Part shown: positions 35,761 to 45,263 of the stretch, one piece after another | How positions within the stretch are numbered: the stretch's first letter is position 1 | Layout: each line of letters begins with the position of its first letter | Assembly: GCF_000454545.1 (NCBI RefSeq) | Contig: NZ_CM002139.1 | Coordinates: 3,673,940-3,737,939, forward strand | DNA from: Xanthomonas cassavae CFBP 4642 | GTDB lineage: Bacteria; Pseudomonadota; Gammaproteobacteria; Xanthomonadales; Xanthomonadaceae | Length of the DNA stretch: 64,000 nt | Direction: 5' to 3' | Notes under the pieces: generated by a model | Database searches by the model: none | Seen by the model: the letters and a program-made list of their open reading frames with translations, nothing else | Told to the model about the DNA's origin: nothing | Made by a program: the position numbers and the translations under genes

Positions 35761-37673
35761 TCAGCGCTCCAGCCCGAGATACCCCAGCACCTGGCGCGCC
35801 AGCGCCTCTACATTCTCACCATCGGCGTGAAGATGGATCTCCGGCGTCTCGGGCGGCTGGTACGGCGAGTCGATGCCGGTGAAGTTGGGAATCTGCCCGG
35901 CGCGAGCCTTGCGGTATAGCCCCTTCACATCGCGCGCCTCGGCCACCGCCAGCGGCACATCGACGAATACCTCGACGAATTCGCCCGCCTCGAAGCGTTC
36001 GCGCGCCAGTTGGCGCTCGGCGCGGAACGGCGAGATGAAGCTGACCAGCACGATCAGCCCGGCATCGGCCATCAGCCGCGCCACCTCGGCCACGCGGCGG
36101 ATGTTTTCCACGCGATCCTCGTCGGTGAAGCCCAGATCGCGGTTGAGCCCGTGGCGCACGTTGTCGCCGTCCAGGATGAAGGTGTGATAGCCCAGCGCGT
36201 GCAGGCGCCTGTCGACCAGATTGGCCACGGTGGACTTGCCGGCGCCGGACAGGCCGGTGAACCACAGCACGCGCGGCGTCTGGCCCTTGATGCGTGCCCG
36301 TGCACTGCGGTCCACATCCAGATGCTGCCAGTGCACGTTGCCGGCACGGCGCAGCGCAAATTCCAGCGCGCCGGCGGCCACGGTGGCATGGGTCTGCCGG
36401 TCGATCAGGATGAAGCCGCCCAGCACGCGGTTGCGCGCGTATGGCGCGAACGCGACGGGCTCGTCCAGCGACAGATTGCAGTAGCCCACCTCGTTGAGCT
36501 CCAGCCGCTTGGCGGCCAGGCGCTCCTGGGTATTCACATCGACCTTGTGCTTGATCTCGCTGATGCTCGCGGTGACCGTGCGCGCGCCGATCTTCAGCCA
36601 GTACGGGCGCCCCGGCAGCAGCGCGGCATCGTCCATCCACAACAGATGCGCGGCGAACTGGTCGGCCACTTCGGGCGGGTCATCGATGCCGGCGATGATG
36701 TCGCCGCGACTGATATCGACCTCATCACGCAAGGTCAGCGTCACCGCCTGACCGGCACGTGCAGCAGCCACCGCGCCATTGGCATCGAGCACGCTGGACA
36801 CCTGCGAGCGCCGCCCGGATGGCACCACTACCACCGCATCGCCTACCCGTACCTGCCCGGCCGCGATGGTGCCGGCGTAGCCGCGAACTGTGAATTGGGC
36901 CGGTTGACCCATTGCACCGGCAGACGCAGGCCGCCGGCATCCTCCGGCGACGCCAGTTGCACGCTCTCCAGATGCTGCAGCAGATGCGGCCCCTGGTACC
37001 ACGGCATGCGGGTGGACGGGCCGGACAGGTTTTCGCCGGCCAGCGCCGACAACGGGAGGCATTGCACATCGGCGATGCCCAGCTGTGCGGCCAGTGCGCG
37101 ATAGCCCTCGGCGATGTCGGCGAACACCTGCGCGTCGTAGCCCACCAGATCCATCTTGTTGACCGCCAGCACCACGTGGCGGATGCCCAACAGCGACACG
37201 ATGTAGCTGTGCCGGCGGGTCTGGGTCAGCACCCCCTTGCGTGCGTCCACCAACACCACCGCCACATCGGCAGTGGACGCACCGGTGGCCATGTTGCGGG
37301 TGTACTGCTCGTGGCCGGGGCAATCGGCGACGATGAACTTGCGCCGGTCGGTATCGAAATAGCGGTAGGCCACATCGATGGTGATGCCCTGCTCGCGCTC
37401 GGCCGCCAACCCGTCCATCAGCAAGGCGTAATCGATGCCCTCGCCCTGGGTGCCATGGCGGCGGCTATCGCTTTCCAGCGCCGCCAACTGATCGTCGAAC
37501 AAGCGCTTGCTGTCGTACAGCAACCGTCCGATCAGCGTGCTCTTGCCATCGTCCACGCTGCCGCAGGTGATGAAGCGCAGCAGCGGCTTGGCTTCGTGCT
37601 GTTGGAGGTAGGCAGCGATGCTGCCGGGAGTCGGGAGTCGGGAATCGGGAATCGCAAAGGCGTTCTCCGTCAT
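35761..37673 (-). pseudogene. cysNC: cysNC (ATP sulfurylase large subunit / APS kinase) with an apparent 1-nt deletion
   Basis: CysN is the GTPase part of ATP sulfurylase and CysC phosphorylates APS to PAPS. GTPase motifs are [14 protein letters not shown] and NKMD; the APS kinase P-loop is GLSGAGKST. The first part reads to [10 protein letters not shown], where the family continues [12 protein letters not shown]; that sequence is present in another frame. One C appears missing at about 36885 (TTCGCGG in place of TTCCGCGG). With it restored the protein is 637 residues, the usual length. As written the first frame ends at 36843. ATG 37673 is preferred; ATG 37736, which overlaps the cysD stop, would add a repeat-encoded leader. 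A sequencing error is a real alternative. Confidence 0.8.
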
Positions 37674-37732
37674 CACGACGTTTGCAGCGAACTGCTGTCC
37701 CGATTCCCCATTCCCGACTCCCGATTCCCGGC
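37621..37732. repeat. Inverted heptamer repeats at the cysD-cysN junction
   Basis: GGGAGTC/GGGAATC units (four, 37626-37653) face GATTCCC/CATTCCC/GACTCCC units (37699-37730). The two arms are in opposite directions and can pair as a hairpin of the cysDNC transcript. They cover the start region of cysN and, if translated, give the odd N-terminal residues SRESG and IPDSRLP. Confidence 0.8.
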
Positions 37733-37735
37733 TCA

Positions 37736-38644
37736 TCAAAAATACCCCTCCAGCTTCTTCTGTTCCATCGAGGCGCCCGGTGCGTGGTCGATCATGCGGC
37801 CCTGGCGCTCGGAGCTGGTGCTGACCAGCATTTCGGCGATCACCGCTTCCAGCGTGTCGGCGGTGGAATCGATCGCGCCGGTGAGCGGGTAGCAGCCCAG
37901 CGTGCGGAAGCGTACCGAGCGCAGCTGCGGGGTTTCGCCGGGGTGCAGCGGCAGGCGCGCGTCGTCGACCATGATCCAGGCACCGTCGCGCTCCACGACC
38001 GGGCGCGGCGCGGCGAAATACAGCGGCACCACCGGAATTTTCTCCCGGTAGATGTACAGCCAGATATCCAGCTCGGTCCAGTTGGACAGCGGAAACACGC
38101 GCACGCTCTCGCCGGGGCTGGTGCGTGCGTTGTACAGATTCCACAGCTCCGGGCGCTGGTTCTTCGGGTCCCAGCGATGGCGCGCATTGCGGAACGAGAA
38201 CACCCGCTCCTTGGCGCGCGACTTCTCCTCGTCGCGCCGCGCCCCCCCGATCGCCGCATCGAAGCGGCCCTGCTCCAGCGCCTGCTTCAGGCCCTGGGTC
38301 TTCATGATGTCGGTGTGCACCGCGGCACCATGGCTGATCGGGCCGACGTCCTGGGCGATGCCGTCGGGGTTGATGTGCACGCGCAGGTCCACACCGGTTT
38401 GGGCCGCGCGGCGGTCGCGGAAGGCGATCATCTCGCGGAACTTCCAGCGCGTGTCCACATGCAGCAGCGGAATCGGCGGCGGCGACGGCGCGAACGCCTT
38501 GAGCAGCAGATGCAGCAGCACCGAACTGTCCTTGCCGACCGAATACAGCATCACCGGGGCCCGGAATTCGGCGGCGACTTCGCGCAGGATGTGGATGCTT
38601 TCGGCTTCGAGCCGGTCGAGATGGGACAGCGGCAGCAGGGTCAT
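37736..38644 (-). CDS. cysD: Sulfate adenylyltransferase subunit 2
   Basis: The 302-residue enzyme makes APS from sulfate and ATP, driven by GTP hydrolysis in its partner CysN. It belongs to the PP-loop family: [18 protein letters not shown] is the ATP-binding loop. [31 protein letters not shown] and [13 protein letters not shown] are family hallmarks. Length is normal and no lesion is seen. It is the first gene of the minus-strand unit and is divergent from cysJ. Its stop lies at the possible upstream start of cysN. Confidence 0.95.
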   Translation of the reverse strand: MTLLPLSHLDRLEAESIHILREVAAEFRAPVMLYSVGKDSSVLLHLLLKAFAPSPPPIPLLHVDTRWKFREMIAFRDRRAAQTGVDLRVHINPDGIAQDVGPISHGAAVHTDIMKTQGLKQALEQGRFDAAIGGARRDEEKSRAKERVFSFRNARHRWDPKNQRPELWNLYNARTSPGESVRVFPLSNWTELDIWLYIYREKIPVVPLYFAAPRPVVERDGAWIMVDDARLPLHPGETPQLRSVRFRTLGCYPLTGAIDSTADTLEAVIAEMLVSTSSERQGRMIDHAPGASMEQKKLEGYF

Positions 38645-38823
38645 CGGGATGTCGTCGGCATCGGTGGGCAGACCAACCGATGGTAGGGCAAGGCGCTGCA
38701 GTGTGTGCCGCCGTCATGCCAGTCCGAAATAAGCGGCCGGCATAACGCGATAACGGCTACTCCTTTCTGGAGGCCGCAACGCCTCCCTAACATCGTCGGT
38801 CTTATCGAAGCCCCCGGACCCGA
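38645..38823. promoter_or_regulatory. Divergent cysD / cysJ promoter region
   Basis: 179 bp separate two oppositely transcribed sulfate-assimilation units. The middle is AT-richer than the surroundings (CGAAATAAGC at about 38725, CATAACGCGATAACGGC at about 38741). CysB, encoded at 51-52 kb, is the expected activator; the AT-rich part is where its sites should be. No exact CysB box can be assigned by eye. Confidence 0.5.
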
Positions 38824-40671
38824 ATGACTGCCGCCAGCTCCGCGCTACCGCCCAGCCCCTTGCCCGACGAGCGCAAGGCGCTGCTGGAGCGGTTGGTCGA
38901 CGGCCTGGACACCGCGTCGCTGTGGTGGCTGTCCGGCTACACCGCCGGGCTGGCCCAGGGCCAGCCGCCACGCGCGCTGGCGGTGCTGCCGGGCGGGCAG
39001 CCGCAGGCCGTGGCGCAGGACAGCCAGCGTCTGACCGTGCTGTACGGCAGCCAGACCGGCAACGCCCGCCGGCAGGCCGAACAGCTGGCCGCCGACGCCG
39101 AGGCGGCGGGCCTGCAGGTGCGGCTGCTGCGCGCCGATGCCTACCCCACCCGTGAGCTGGCCAGCGAGCGCCTGCTGTACGTGGTGATCAGCACCCAGGG
39201 CGAAGGTGACCCGCCGGACGATGCGATCGGCCTGGTGGAATTCCTCACCGGCCGCCGCGCGCCCAAGCTGCCCGAGCTCAGGTACGCGGTGCTGGGCCTG
39301 GGCGACTCCAGCTATGCGGACTTCTGCGGGATTGCGCGGCGCATCGACGAACGCCTGGCCGCGCTGGGGGCCAGCCGCGTGCAGCCGCGGGGCGAAGCCG
39401 ACCTGGAGATCGACAGCGTGGCCACCCCCTGGCGCACGCAGGCCCTCAGGCACGCCCGCGAGCAGCTCAAGAGCGGCCCGCAGTCGGCCACGATCACGCC
39501 ACTGCGCAGCAGCCCCGCCGCGCCCACCTGGTCGCACCAACACCCATTCGCCGCCGAGCTGCTGGCCAACCAGATCATCAGCGGGCGCGACTTCAAGGGC
39601 CCGGGCTTCCGTGTCTACGCACAACCGGGCAAGCGCGTGCGGCACCTGGAATTTTCGCTGGACGGCAGCGGCCTGAGCTACGAGCCGGGCGATGCGCTGG
39701 GCATCGTCCATCGCAACCCGCCTGCGCTGGTGGAACCGCTGCTGCAGGCCGTGCGCCTGGATGGCGATGCCGCCGTCACGGTTGGCGAAGACACGTTGCC
39801 CCTGCGCGACTGGCTGAGCAGCCGGCGCGAACTGACCAAGCTGTCGCGGCCATTCCTTGCCGCACATGCCGAGCGCGCCGGTGCCCACGCGCTGCAGGCG
39901 CTGCTCGCCCCGACCCAGACCGCCGGCCTGGCGGCGCTGCTTGCCGATCATCAGGTGATCGACGTGCTGCGCCGCTGGCCGGCGGACTGGGACCATGCCA
40001 GCCTGCTGGCCAGCCTGCGCCCACTCACCCCACGGCTGTACTCGATCGCCTCCAGTCGCAAGCGCGTGGGCGAGGAGGTGCATCTGGCCGTGGACGAGCT
40101 CAACTACCAGGCCCACGGGCATGCGCACCTGGGGTCGGCCAGCAGCTTTCTCGCTGCGCTTGCCGACGGCGAGACCGCACCGGTCTACATCGAGCCGAAC
40201 GAACGCTTCCGCGTGCCGGCCAATGCCGACCGCGACATCCTGATGATCGGTCCTGGCACCGGCGTGGCGCCGTTTCGCGGCTTCGTGCAGGAACGCGCCG
40301 AAACCGGCGCCAGGGGCCGCAACTGGCTGTTCTTCGGCGCCCAGCACTTCAACACCGATTTCCTGTACCAGGCCGAATGGCAGCAGGCCCTGCACCGCGG
40401 CGAGCTGCATGCCCTGGACCTGGCGTTCTCGCGCGACCACAGCGACAAGGTCTATGTGCAGCACCGCCTGCGCGAGCGCGGCGCCGACGTCTACGCCTGG
40501 CTGCAAGGCGGTGCGCATGTGTACGTGTGCGGCGCCATCGGCATGGGCAAGGACGTGCACGCCGCACTGCTGGACATCGTCACCACCCACGGCGCCCTGG
40601 ATGCGGAAGCCGCTGCGGCCTATCTCACCCAGCTGCAGGTGGAGGGGCGGTATGCACGTGATGTCTATTGA
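38824..40671 (+). CDS. cysJ: Sulfite reductase (NADPH) flavoprotein alpha subunit
   Basis: The 615-residue diflavin reductase passes electrons from NADPH through FAD and FMN to CysI. The FMN domain (about residues 60-205) starts with LTVLYGSQTGNARRQAEQLA and has STQGEGDPPD. The FAD part has PRLYSIASS, and the NADPH part has LMIGPGTGVAPFRGFVQER and ends GRYARDVY, the C-terminal Tyr stacking on FAD. All parts are complete. It is followed by cysI after a 123-bp gap that holds heptamer repeats. Confidence 0.95.
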   Translation: MTAASSALPPSPLPDERKALLERLVDGLDTASLWWLSGYTAGLAQGQPPRALAVLPGGQPQAVAQDSQRLTVLYGSQTGNARRQAEQLAADAEAAGLQVRLLRADAYPTRELASERLLYVVISTQGEGDPPDDAIGLVEFLTGRRAPKLPELRYAVLGLGDSSYADFCGIARRIDERLAALGASRVQPRGEADLEIDSVATPWRTQALRHAREQLKSGPQSATITPLRSSPAAPTWSHQHPFAAELLANQIISGRDFKGPGFRVYAQPGKRVRHLEFSLDGSGLSYEPGDALGIVHRNPPALVEPLLQAVRLDGDAAVTVGEDTLPLRDWLSSRRELTKLSRPFLAAHAERAGAHALQALLAPTQTAGLAALLADHQVIDVLRRWPADWDHASLLASLRPLTPRLYSIASSRKRVGEEVHLAVDELNYQAHGHAHLGSASSFLAALADGETAPVYIEPNERFRVPANADRDILMIGPGTGVAPFRGFVQERAETGARGRNWLFFGAQHFNTDFLYQAEWQQALHRGELHALDLAFSRDHSDKVYVQHRLRERGADVYAWLQGGAHVYVCGAIGMGKDVHAALLDIVTTHGALDAEAAAAYLTQLQVEGRYARDVY

Positions 40672-40673
40672 GG

Positions 40674-40705
40674 CCGGGAATCGGGAATCGGGATTGGGGA
40701 TTTGT
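40674..40705 (+). repeat. Short heptamer repeat between cysJ and cysI
   Basis: Three to four GGGAATC-like units (GGGAATC GGGAATC GGGATTG GGGATTT) follow the cysJ stop directly. A degenerate reverse set (CCAATCCC, CGAATCCC) lies at 40763-40792, so the arms could pair before cysI. Confidence 0.7.
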
Positions 40706-40794
40706 AACAGCGGATGTCCGCGATCGTTATGTCTTGTGGGCACTGCCAGCGCGTTGTTGTTGCCAATCCCTAATCACGAATGCCGAATCCCGTC

Positions 40795-42513
40795 ATGAGC
40801 CACTCCGTCGAAGACATCAAATCCGAAAGCCGTCGCCTGCGGGGGTCGCTGGAACAGAGCCTGGCCGATGCGGTGACCGGGGCGCTGCGCGAGGACGATC
40901 AGACGCTGATCAAGTACCACGGCAGCTACCAGCAGGATGACCGCGATATTCGCGACGAGCGGCGGCGGCAGAAACTCGAACCGGCGTATCAGTTCATGAT
41001 CCGCACGCGCACGCCGGGCGGGGTGATTTCGCCCATCCAGTGGCTGGCGCTGGATGGCATCGCCACGCGCTATGCCAATCATTCGCTGCGCATCACCACG
41101 CGCCAGGCGTTCCAGTTCCACGGGGTGATCAAGCGCGAGCTCAAGGCCACCATGCAGGCGATCAACGCCACCTTGGTCGATACGCTGGCTGCCTGCGGCG
41201 ATGTCAATCGCAATGTACAGGTGGCGGCCAACCCGCTGCTGTCGCAGGCGCACGCCACGCTGTATGCCGATGCGGCGCGCGTGTCCGAGCATCTGCTGCC
41301 CAATACCCGTGCGTACTACGAGATCTGGCTGGACGAAGAGCGCGTTTCCGGCTCCGGCAGCGAGGACGAGCCGATCTACGGCGAGCGCTATCTGCCGCGC
41401 AAGTTCAAGATCGGATTCGCCGCACCGCCGCTCAACGACGTGGACGTGTTCGCCAACGATCTTGGTTTTATCGCGATCCTGCGCGACGGCGAGCTGCTCG
41501 GCTACAACGTCAGTATCGGCGGCGGCATGGGCGCCACCCACGGCGACACCGAGACCTGGCCGCGCGTGGCCAATGTGATCGGTTTCGTGACCCGCGAGCA
41601 GTTGCTGGAGATCGCCACCGCGGTGGTCACCACCCAGCGCGACCTGGGCAACCGCGCGGTGCGCAAGCACGCGCGTTTCAAGTACACCATCGACGACCAC
41701 GGCCTGGATACCATCGCCGCCGAGATCGAGCGCCGCGCCGGGTTCGCCCTGCAGCCGGCAAAACACTTCGCGTTCGACCACAACGGCGACCGCTATGGCT
41801 GGGTGGAGGGCGAAGATGGTCTGTGGCACCTGACCCTGTCGCTGCCGGCCGGCCGCATTGCCGACACCGAGACCGCTGCGCACCTGAGCGGGTTGCGTGC
41901 CATTGCACAGTTGATCGCACAGTTGCAGGTGGGCGAGTTCCGCATGACGCCCAACCAGAACCTGGTGATCGCCGGTGTGCCCGCCAGCGCGCGGGCACGC
42001 ATCGACACGCTGGTCGCGCAGTACGCGCTGGATGCGGGCAACCACGCTGCCACCGCGCTGGCACGCGGTGCCATGGCCTGTGTGGCGCTGCCCACCTGCG
42101 GCCTGGCGATGGCCGAGGCCGAGCGCTATCTGCCGGATTTCAGTGCGGCCCTGCAGCCGCTGCTGGAACGGCACGGCCTGGCCGACACGCCCATCGTGCT
42201 GCGTCTGTCCGGGTGCCCGAACGGCTGTTCCCGGCCCTACCTGGCCGAGATCGCGCTGGTGGGCAAGGCGCCCGGCCGCTACAACCTGATGCTCGGCGGC
42301 GACCGCCGCGGCCAACGCCTCAACACCTTGTATCGCGAAAACATTACCGAAGCGGAGATCCTCGCTGCGCTCGAGCCGCTGCTGGCCCGCTATGCGGCCG
42401 AACGCGACCAGGCCGGCGACGAAGGCTTCGGCGATTTCCTGCACCGCAGCGGCCTGATCGCGTTGCCGCCCTACCCCACGCACCGTCACCTCGACCTGGA
42501 ACTGCTCGCATGA
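40795..42513 (+). CDS. cysI: Sulfite reductase hemoprotein beta subunit
   Basis: The enzyme (572 residues from ATG 40795; an ATG at 40780 adds five) reduces sulfite to sulfide with six electrons from CysJ. It binds siroheme and a 4Fe-4S cluster. The cluster cysteines are in [11 protein letters not shown] (C-x5-C) and [10 protein letters not shown] (C-x3-C). Siroheme-facing motifs [10 protein letters not shown] and [11 protein letters not shown] are present. Neither start has a strong ribosome site. It overlaps cysH by the ATGA junction, so the two are coupled. Siroheme comes from CysG (52 kb). Confidence 0.94.
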   Translation: MSHSVEDIKSESRRLRGSLEQSLADAVTGALREDDQTLIKYHGSYQQDDRDIRDERRRQKLEPAYQFMIRTRTPGGVISPIQWLALDGIATRYANHSLRITTRQAFQFHGVIKRELKATMQAINATLVDTLAACGDVNRNVQVAANPLLSQAHATLYADAARVSEHLLPNTRAYYEIWLDEERVSGSGSEDEPIYGERYLPRKFKIGFAAPPLNDVDVFANDLGFIAILRDGELLGYNVSIGGGMGATHGDTETWPRVANVIGFVTREQLLEIATAVVTTQRDLGNRAVRKHARFKYTIDDHGLDTIAAEIERRAGFALQPAKHFAFDHNGDRYGWVEGEDGLWHLTLSLPAGRIADTETAAHLSGLRAIAQLIAQLQVGEFRMTPNQNLVIAGVPASARARIDTLVAQYALDAGNHAATALARGAMACVALPTCGLAMAEAERYLPDFSAALQPLLERHGLADTPIVLRLSGCPNGCSRPYLAEIALVGKAPGRYNLMLGGDRRGQRLNTLYRENITEAEILAALEPLLARYAAERDQAGDEGFGDFLHRSGLIALPPYPTHRHLDLELLA

Positions 42514-43235
42514 CCGCGCTGCCCGCTGCATCGAACACCTCTTCGGCACTGGACGATCTGGACACGCTCAACGCGCAGCTGGAGCCCCTGCGCGCCGACG
42601 AGCGTGTGGCGTGGGCGTTGCAGCACGGGCCGCAGGAGGCTGCGCTGTCGTCCAGTTTCGGTGCGCAATCTGCGGTGACGCTGCACCTGTTGTCCCAGCA
42701 GCGCCCGGACATTCCGGTGATTCTGATCGATACCGGCTACCTGTTCCCGGAAACCTACCGCTTTGCCGATGCCTTGACCGACCGACTCAAGCTCAACCTC
42801 AAGGTGTATCGCCCGCTGGTCAGCCGCGCCTGGATGGAGGCCCGCCACGGGCGCCTGTGGGAACAGGGCATGGTGGGCATCGATCAGTACAACAATCTGC
42901 GCAAGGTCGAGCCGATGCGGCGCGCACTGGACGAGCTCAACGTGGGCACCTGGTTCACCGGCCTGCGCCGCAGCCAGTCCGGCGGCCGTGCGCAGACGCC
43001 GATCCTGCAGAAGCGCGGCGACCGCTACAAGGTCAGCCCCATCGCCGACTGGACCGATCGCGACGTGTGGCAATACCTGCAGGCCCACGACCTGCCCTAC
43101 CATCCACTGTGGGAGCAGGGCTATGTCTCCATCGGTGATTTCCACACCACCCGCCGCTGGGAGCCGGGCATGCGCGAGGAAGACACGCGCTTCTTCGGGC
43201 TGAAGCGCGAATGCGGCATCCACGAAGATATTTGA
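42510..43235 (+). CDS. cysH: PAPS reductase (thioredoxin-dependent)
   Basis: The 241-residue enzyme reduces PAPS to sulfite. The PP-loop is [12 protein letters not shown]; the substrate region has [16 protein letters not shown] and [12 protein letters not shown]. The catalytic Cys is in the C-terminal [10 protein letters not shown]. The extra Cys pairs that mark iron-sulfur APS reductases are absent, so it should use PAPS, which fits the presence of the APS kinase in cysNC. ATG overlaps the cysI stop. Confidence 0.94.
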   Translation: MTALPAASNTSSALDDLDTLNAQLEPLRADERVAWALQHGPQEAALSSSFGAQSAVTLHLLSQQRPDIPVILIDTGYLFPETYRFADALTDRLKLNLKVYRPLVSRAWMEARHGRLWEQGMVGIDQYNNLRKVEPMRRALDELNVGTWFTGLRRSQSGGRAQTPILQKRGDRYKVSPIADWTDRDVWQYLQAHDLPYHPLWEQGYVSIGDFHTTRRWEPGMREEDTRFFGLKRECGIHEDI

Positions 43236-43450
43236 GCGGAGTGGCGGGTGGCCAACCCGCGCTCAGCACAGTGCCGCACGCACCCTCCATCGGCGCTGCG
43301 CCGCACAGATGCGAAACAGCAATAACTGGCAACGCTGTTGATCAACGCAGCGAGCCATGCGAGGGATGCCGCATCTGCCCACCCAACACAGCGGCCGCAC
43401 TTGCTGCCACTCGGTGACGCCTGACCACCGTGTTTTACCACGCAGAAAGT

Positions 43451-43482
43451 CGGACGTTTGCTGGATTGCGGACGTTTGCTGG
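43451..43482 (+). repeat. Direct repeat CGGACGTTTGCTGG, two copies
   Basis: The 14-base unit occurs at 43451-43464 and 43469-43482, with an 18-base period, between cysH and the PepSY gene. The following text (GTACTGACATGTCTCAGGGA) resembles the end of a mobile element, but no partner end or transposase is near. Confidence 0.6.
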
Positions 43483-43502
43483 GTACTGACATGTCTCAGG
43501 GA

Positions 43503-45263
43503 TCAGGTTGCACCCTCTACCTGCTCCCGCCGGACCCAGTACCGATCGAACACCCACATCAGCAACAGCGAGACGCCGACCAGCGGAAACATCAGCCCGC
43601 ACAGCGCCAGCAACACCAGCACCCCACGCAAGGTGCGCACATCTGCCGGCAACGGCGGCACGCCCAACCCACCGCTCGGGCGTCGCTTCCACCACATCAC
43701 CGCCGCACTCACGCACAGCAGCACGATGGCCAGGCAGGCCAGCAGCAGGACCAGCTGATTGGCCGTGCCGTATTGCTGGCCCAGGTGCACATTGATGCCC
43801 CACTCCAGCAGCTTGGCCAGCGGCCCATAGTCGCGATACGTCATATCCAGCAATACCGCGCCGCTGTATTGGTCGAGATGGATCACCCGCTGACGCTGCA
43901 GGTCGGCCGGATACACCGATGCGGTGTACACCCCGCGCACGCCATTCGGTGGCGCCACGCTGTAACCGGGCACGATGCCCAGCGCATCCAGGCGCACAAG
44001 CGCCGCATCCAGGTCGATCGCGCCGTACCCCGGCGCAGCAAGACCGCCGGCGCCGCCATGTACGGCGTGCTCGGGATTGTTCGGGTGCGCGTGTTGCGTG
44101 AGGTGTTCCGCACCGGCGGCGTCTGGCGAGTGCTCTGCGTGCTCCGAATGATTCATCTGCGCGGCGTGCCCACCATCTTTCGAGCGCCCCATTCGGTCTG
44201 CCTGTTCCGCTTGTACTGGAGGCTCGTCGTGGTCCGCTGGCATTGCGTGCGGTAGCTTGTCCATCCGTTGTACCAGCGCTGCGTGCACTCCAGGCGAGAC
44301 CTCCGACCCAGTATTCCTCCTGGCCGAGTGGACGCTGGAATCGAGCCCGGCCGCATGCATCGCACCGGAATGCAGCCCATCCGCCTGCGCACCGCGCCCC
44401 TCTTCATGACGTCCACGCGCCGCGCGCCCAGGCAACACAGACTCCGGCACGCGCGCCTGCCGCAGCGACCACGCGGTGTCGCCGCTGTCGGTGAGCCGCT
44501 GCTGCGACATCGGGAGCTGCACGCGCAGTCCGGCCGGATACCCGAAGTCGTGGCCGTTGACCCAGCGATTGACCTGCGCGCCCCAGAGCCACGACCACGG
44601 CATGCCGGTCAGCGCCAGGAACAGCAGCACCGCGCCGACGCCCGCACCGGTCACCGCATGCAGGTCACGCCAGAACAGCCGCTGGATCGGTGCGCCACGC
44701 ACGCTGATCACACCACCGCGTCGCCCACGTGGCCACCACAGATAGGCCCCGGTGAGCACCAGCACGATCGCCCAGCCGGCGGCCAGTTCGATCAGCCCAC
44801 GCGCCAGCGGCCCGAACACGTCAAGACTGTGCAGCCGGCGGATGGTCCAGGCCAGCGTGCCGTGCTCGGGCAGGCTGCCCAGCACGCGCGTGCGGTACGG
44901 GTCCAGGTACACCACCCGCCGCGCGCCGCGCGCGTCCACCAGCCCGATCTCGGCACTGGCATCGGCCTGCTTCGGCGTGGTGTAGCGAAACAGGCGCCCT
45001 GGGAAATGGCGCTGGGCCGCATCCACCAGTTGCTGTGCGGATGCGCGTACCGGCCCTACCGGCACCACCTTCAGCGCGTGATGCACGCTGCGATCGATCG
45101 CTTCCTGGTACAGAAACGCCGCGCCGGTCAGCGCCAGCCAGATGATGAAAGGCAGCACCAACAGGCCTGCATAGAAATGCCAGCGCCACACCGCGCGATA
45201 GAACCGCCAACGGCCGTCCCGAGGCACCGCGCCGGCTCGGCCAGCGTTGAGAGGTAGATGCAT
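43503..45263 (-). CDS. PepSY-domain membrane protein with a His/Met-rich periplasmic segment
   Basis: The 586-residue protein starts at ATG 45263, overlapping the receptor stop (TGATG). PepSY_TM proteins are inner-membrane partners of TonB receptors; several reduce or release metal. Membrane spans are near the N-terminus (FYAGLLVLPFIIWLALTGAA), in the middle (WAIVLVLTGAYLWWP, AVLLFLALTGMPWSWLWG) and at the C-terminus. Between about residues 290 and 400 lies an unusual insert dense in His, Met and Asp (HDEPPVQ, QMNHSEHAEHS, LTQHAHPNNPEHAVHGG), as in copper-binding proteins. With the receptor and DUF2946 gene it forms one operon. Copper is inferred from this composition; iron is the alternative. 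Confidence 0.82.
   Translation of the reverse strand: MHLPLNAGRAGAVPRDGRWRFYRAVWRWHFYAGLLVLPFIIWLALTGAAFLYQEAIDRSVHHALKVVPVGPVRASAQQLVDAAQRHFPGRLFRYTTPKQADASAEIGLVDARGARRVVYLDPYRTRVLGSLPEHGTLAWTIRRLHSLDVFGPLARGLIELAAGWAIVLVLTGAYLWWPRGRRGGVISVRGAPIQRLFWRDLHAVTGAGVGAVLLFLALTGMPWSWLWGAQVNRWVNGHDFGYPAGLRVQLPMSQQRLTDSGDTAWSLRQARVPESVLPGRAARGRHEEGRGAQADGLHSGAMHAAGLDSSVHSARRNTGSEVSPGVHAALVQRMDKLPHAMPADHDEPPVQAEQADRMGRSKDGGHAAQMNHSEHAEHSPDAAGAEHLTQHAHPNNPEHAVHGGAGGLAAPGYGAIDLDAALVRLDALGIVPGYSVAPPNGVRGVYTASVYPADLQRQRVIHLDQYSGAVLLDMTYRDYGPLAKLLEWGINVHLGQQYGTANQLVLLLACLAIVLLCVSAAVMWWKRRPSGGLGVPPLPADVRTLRGVLVLLALCGLMFPLVGVSLLLMWVFDRYWVRREQVEGAT

Noticed and set aside
36843..36900. Programmed frameshift in cysNC
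   Set aside because: There is no slippery sequence or stem at the site and the family is normally read in one frame; mutation or sequence error is simpler.
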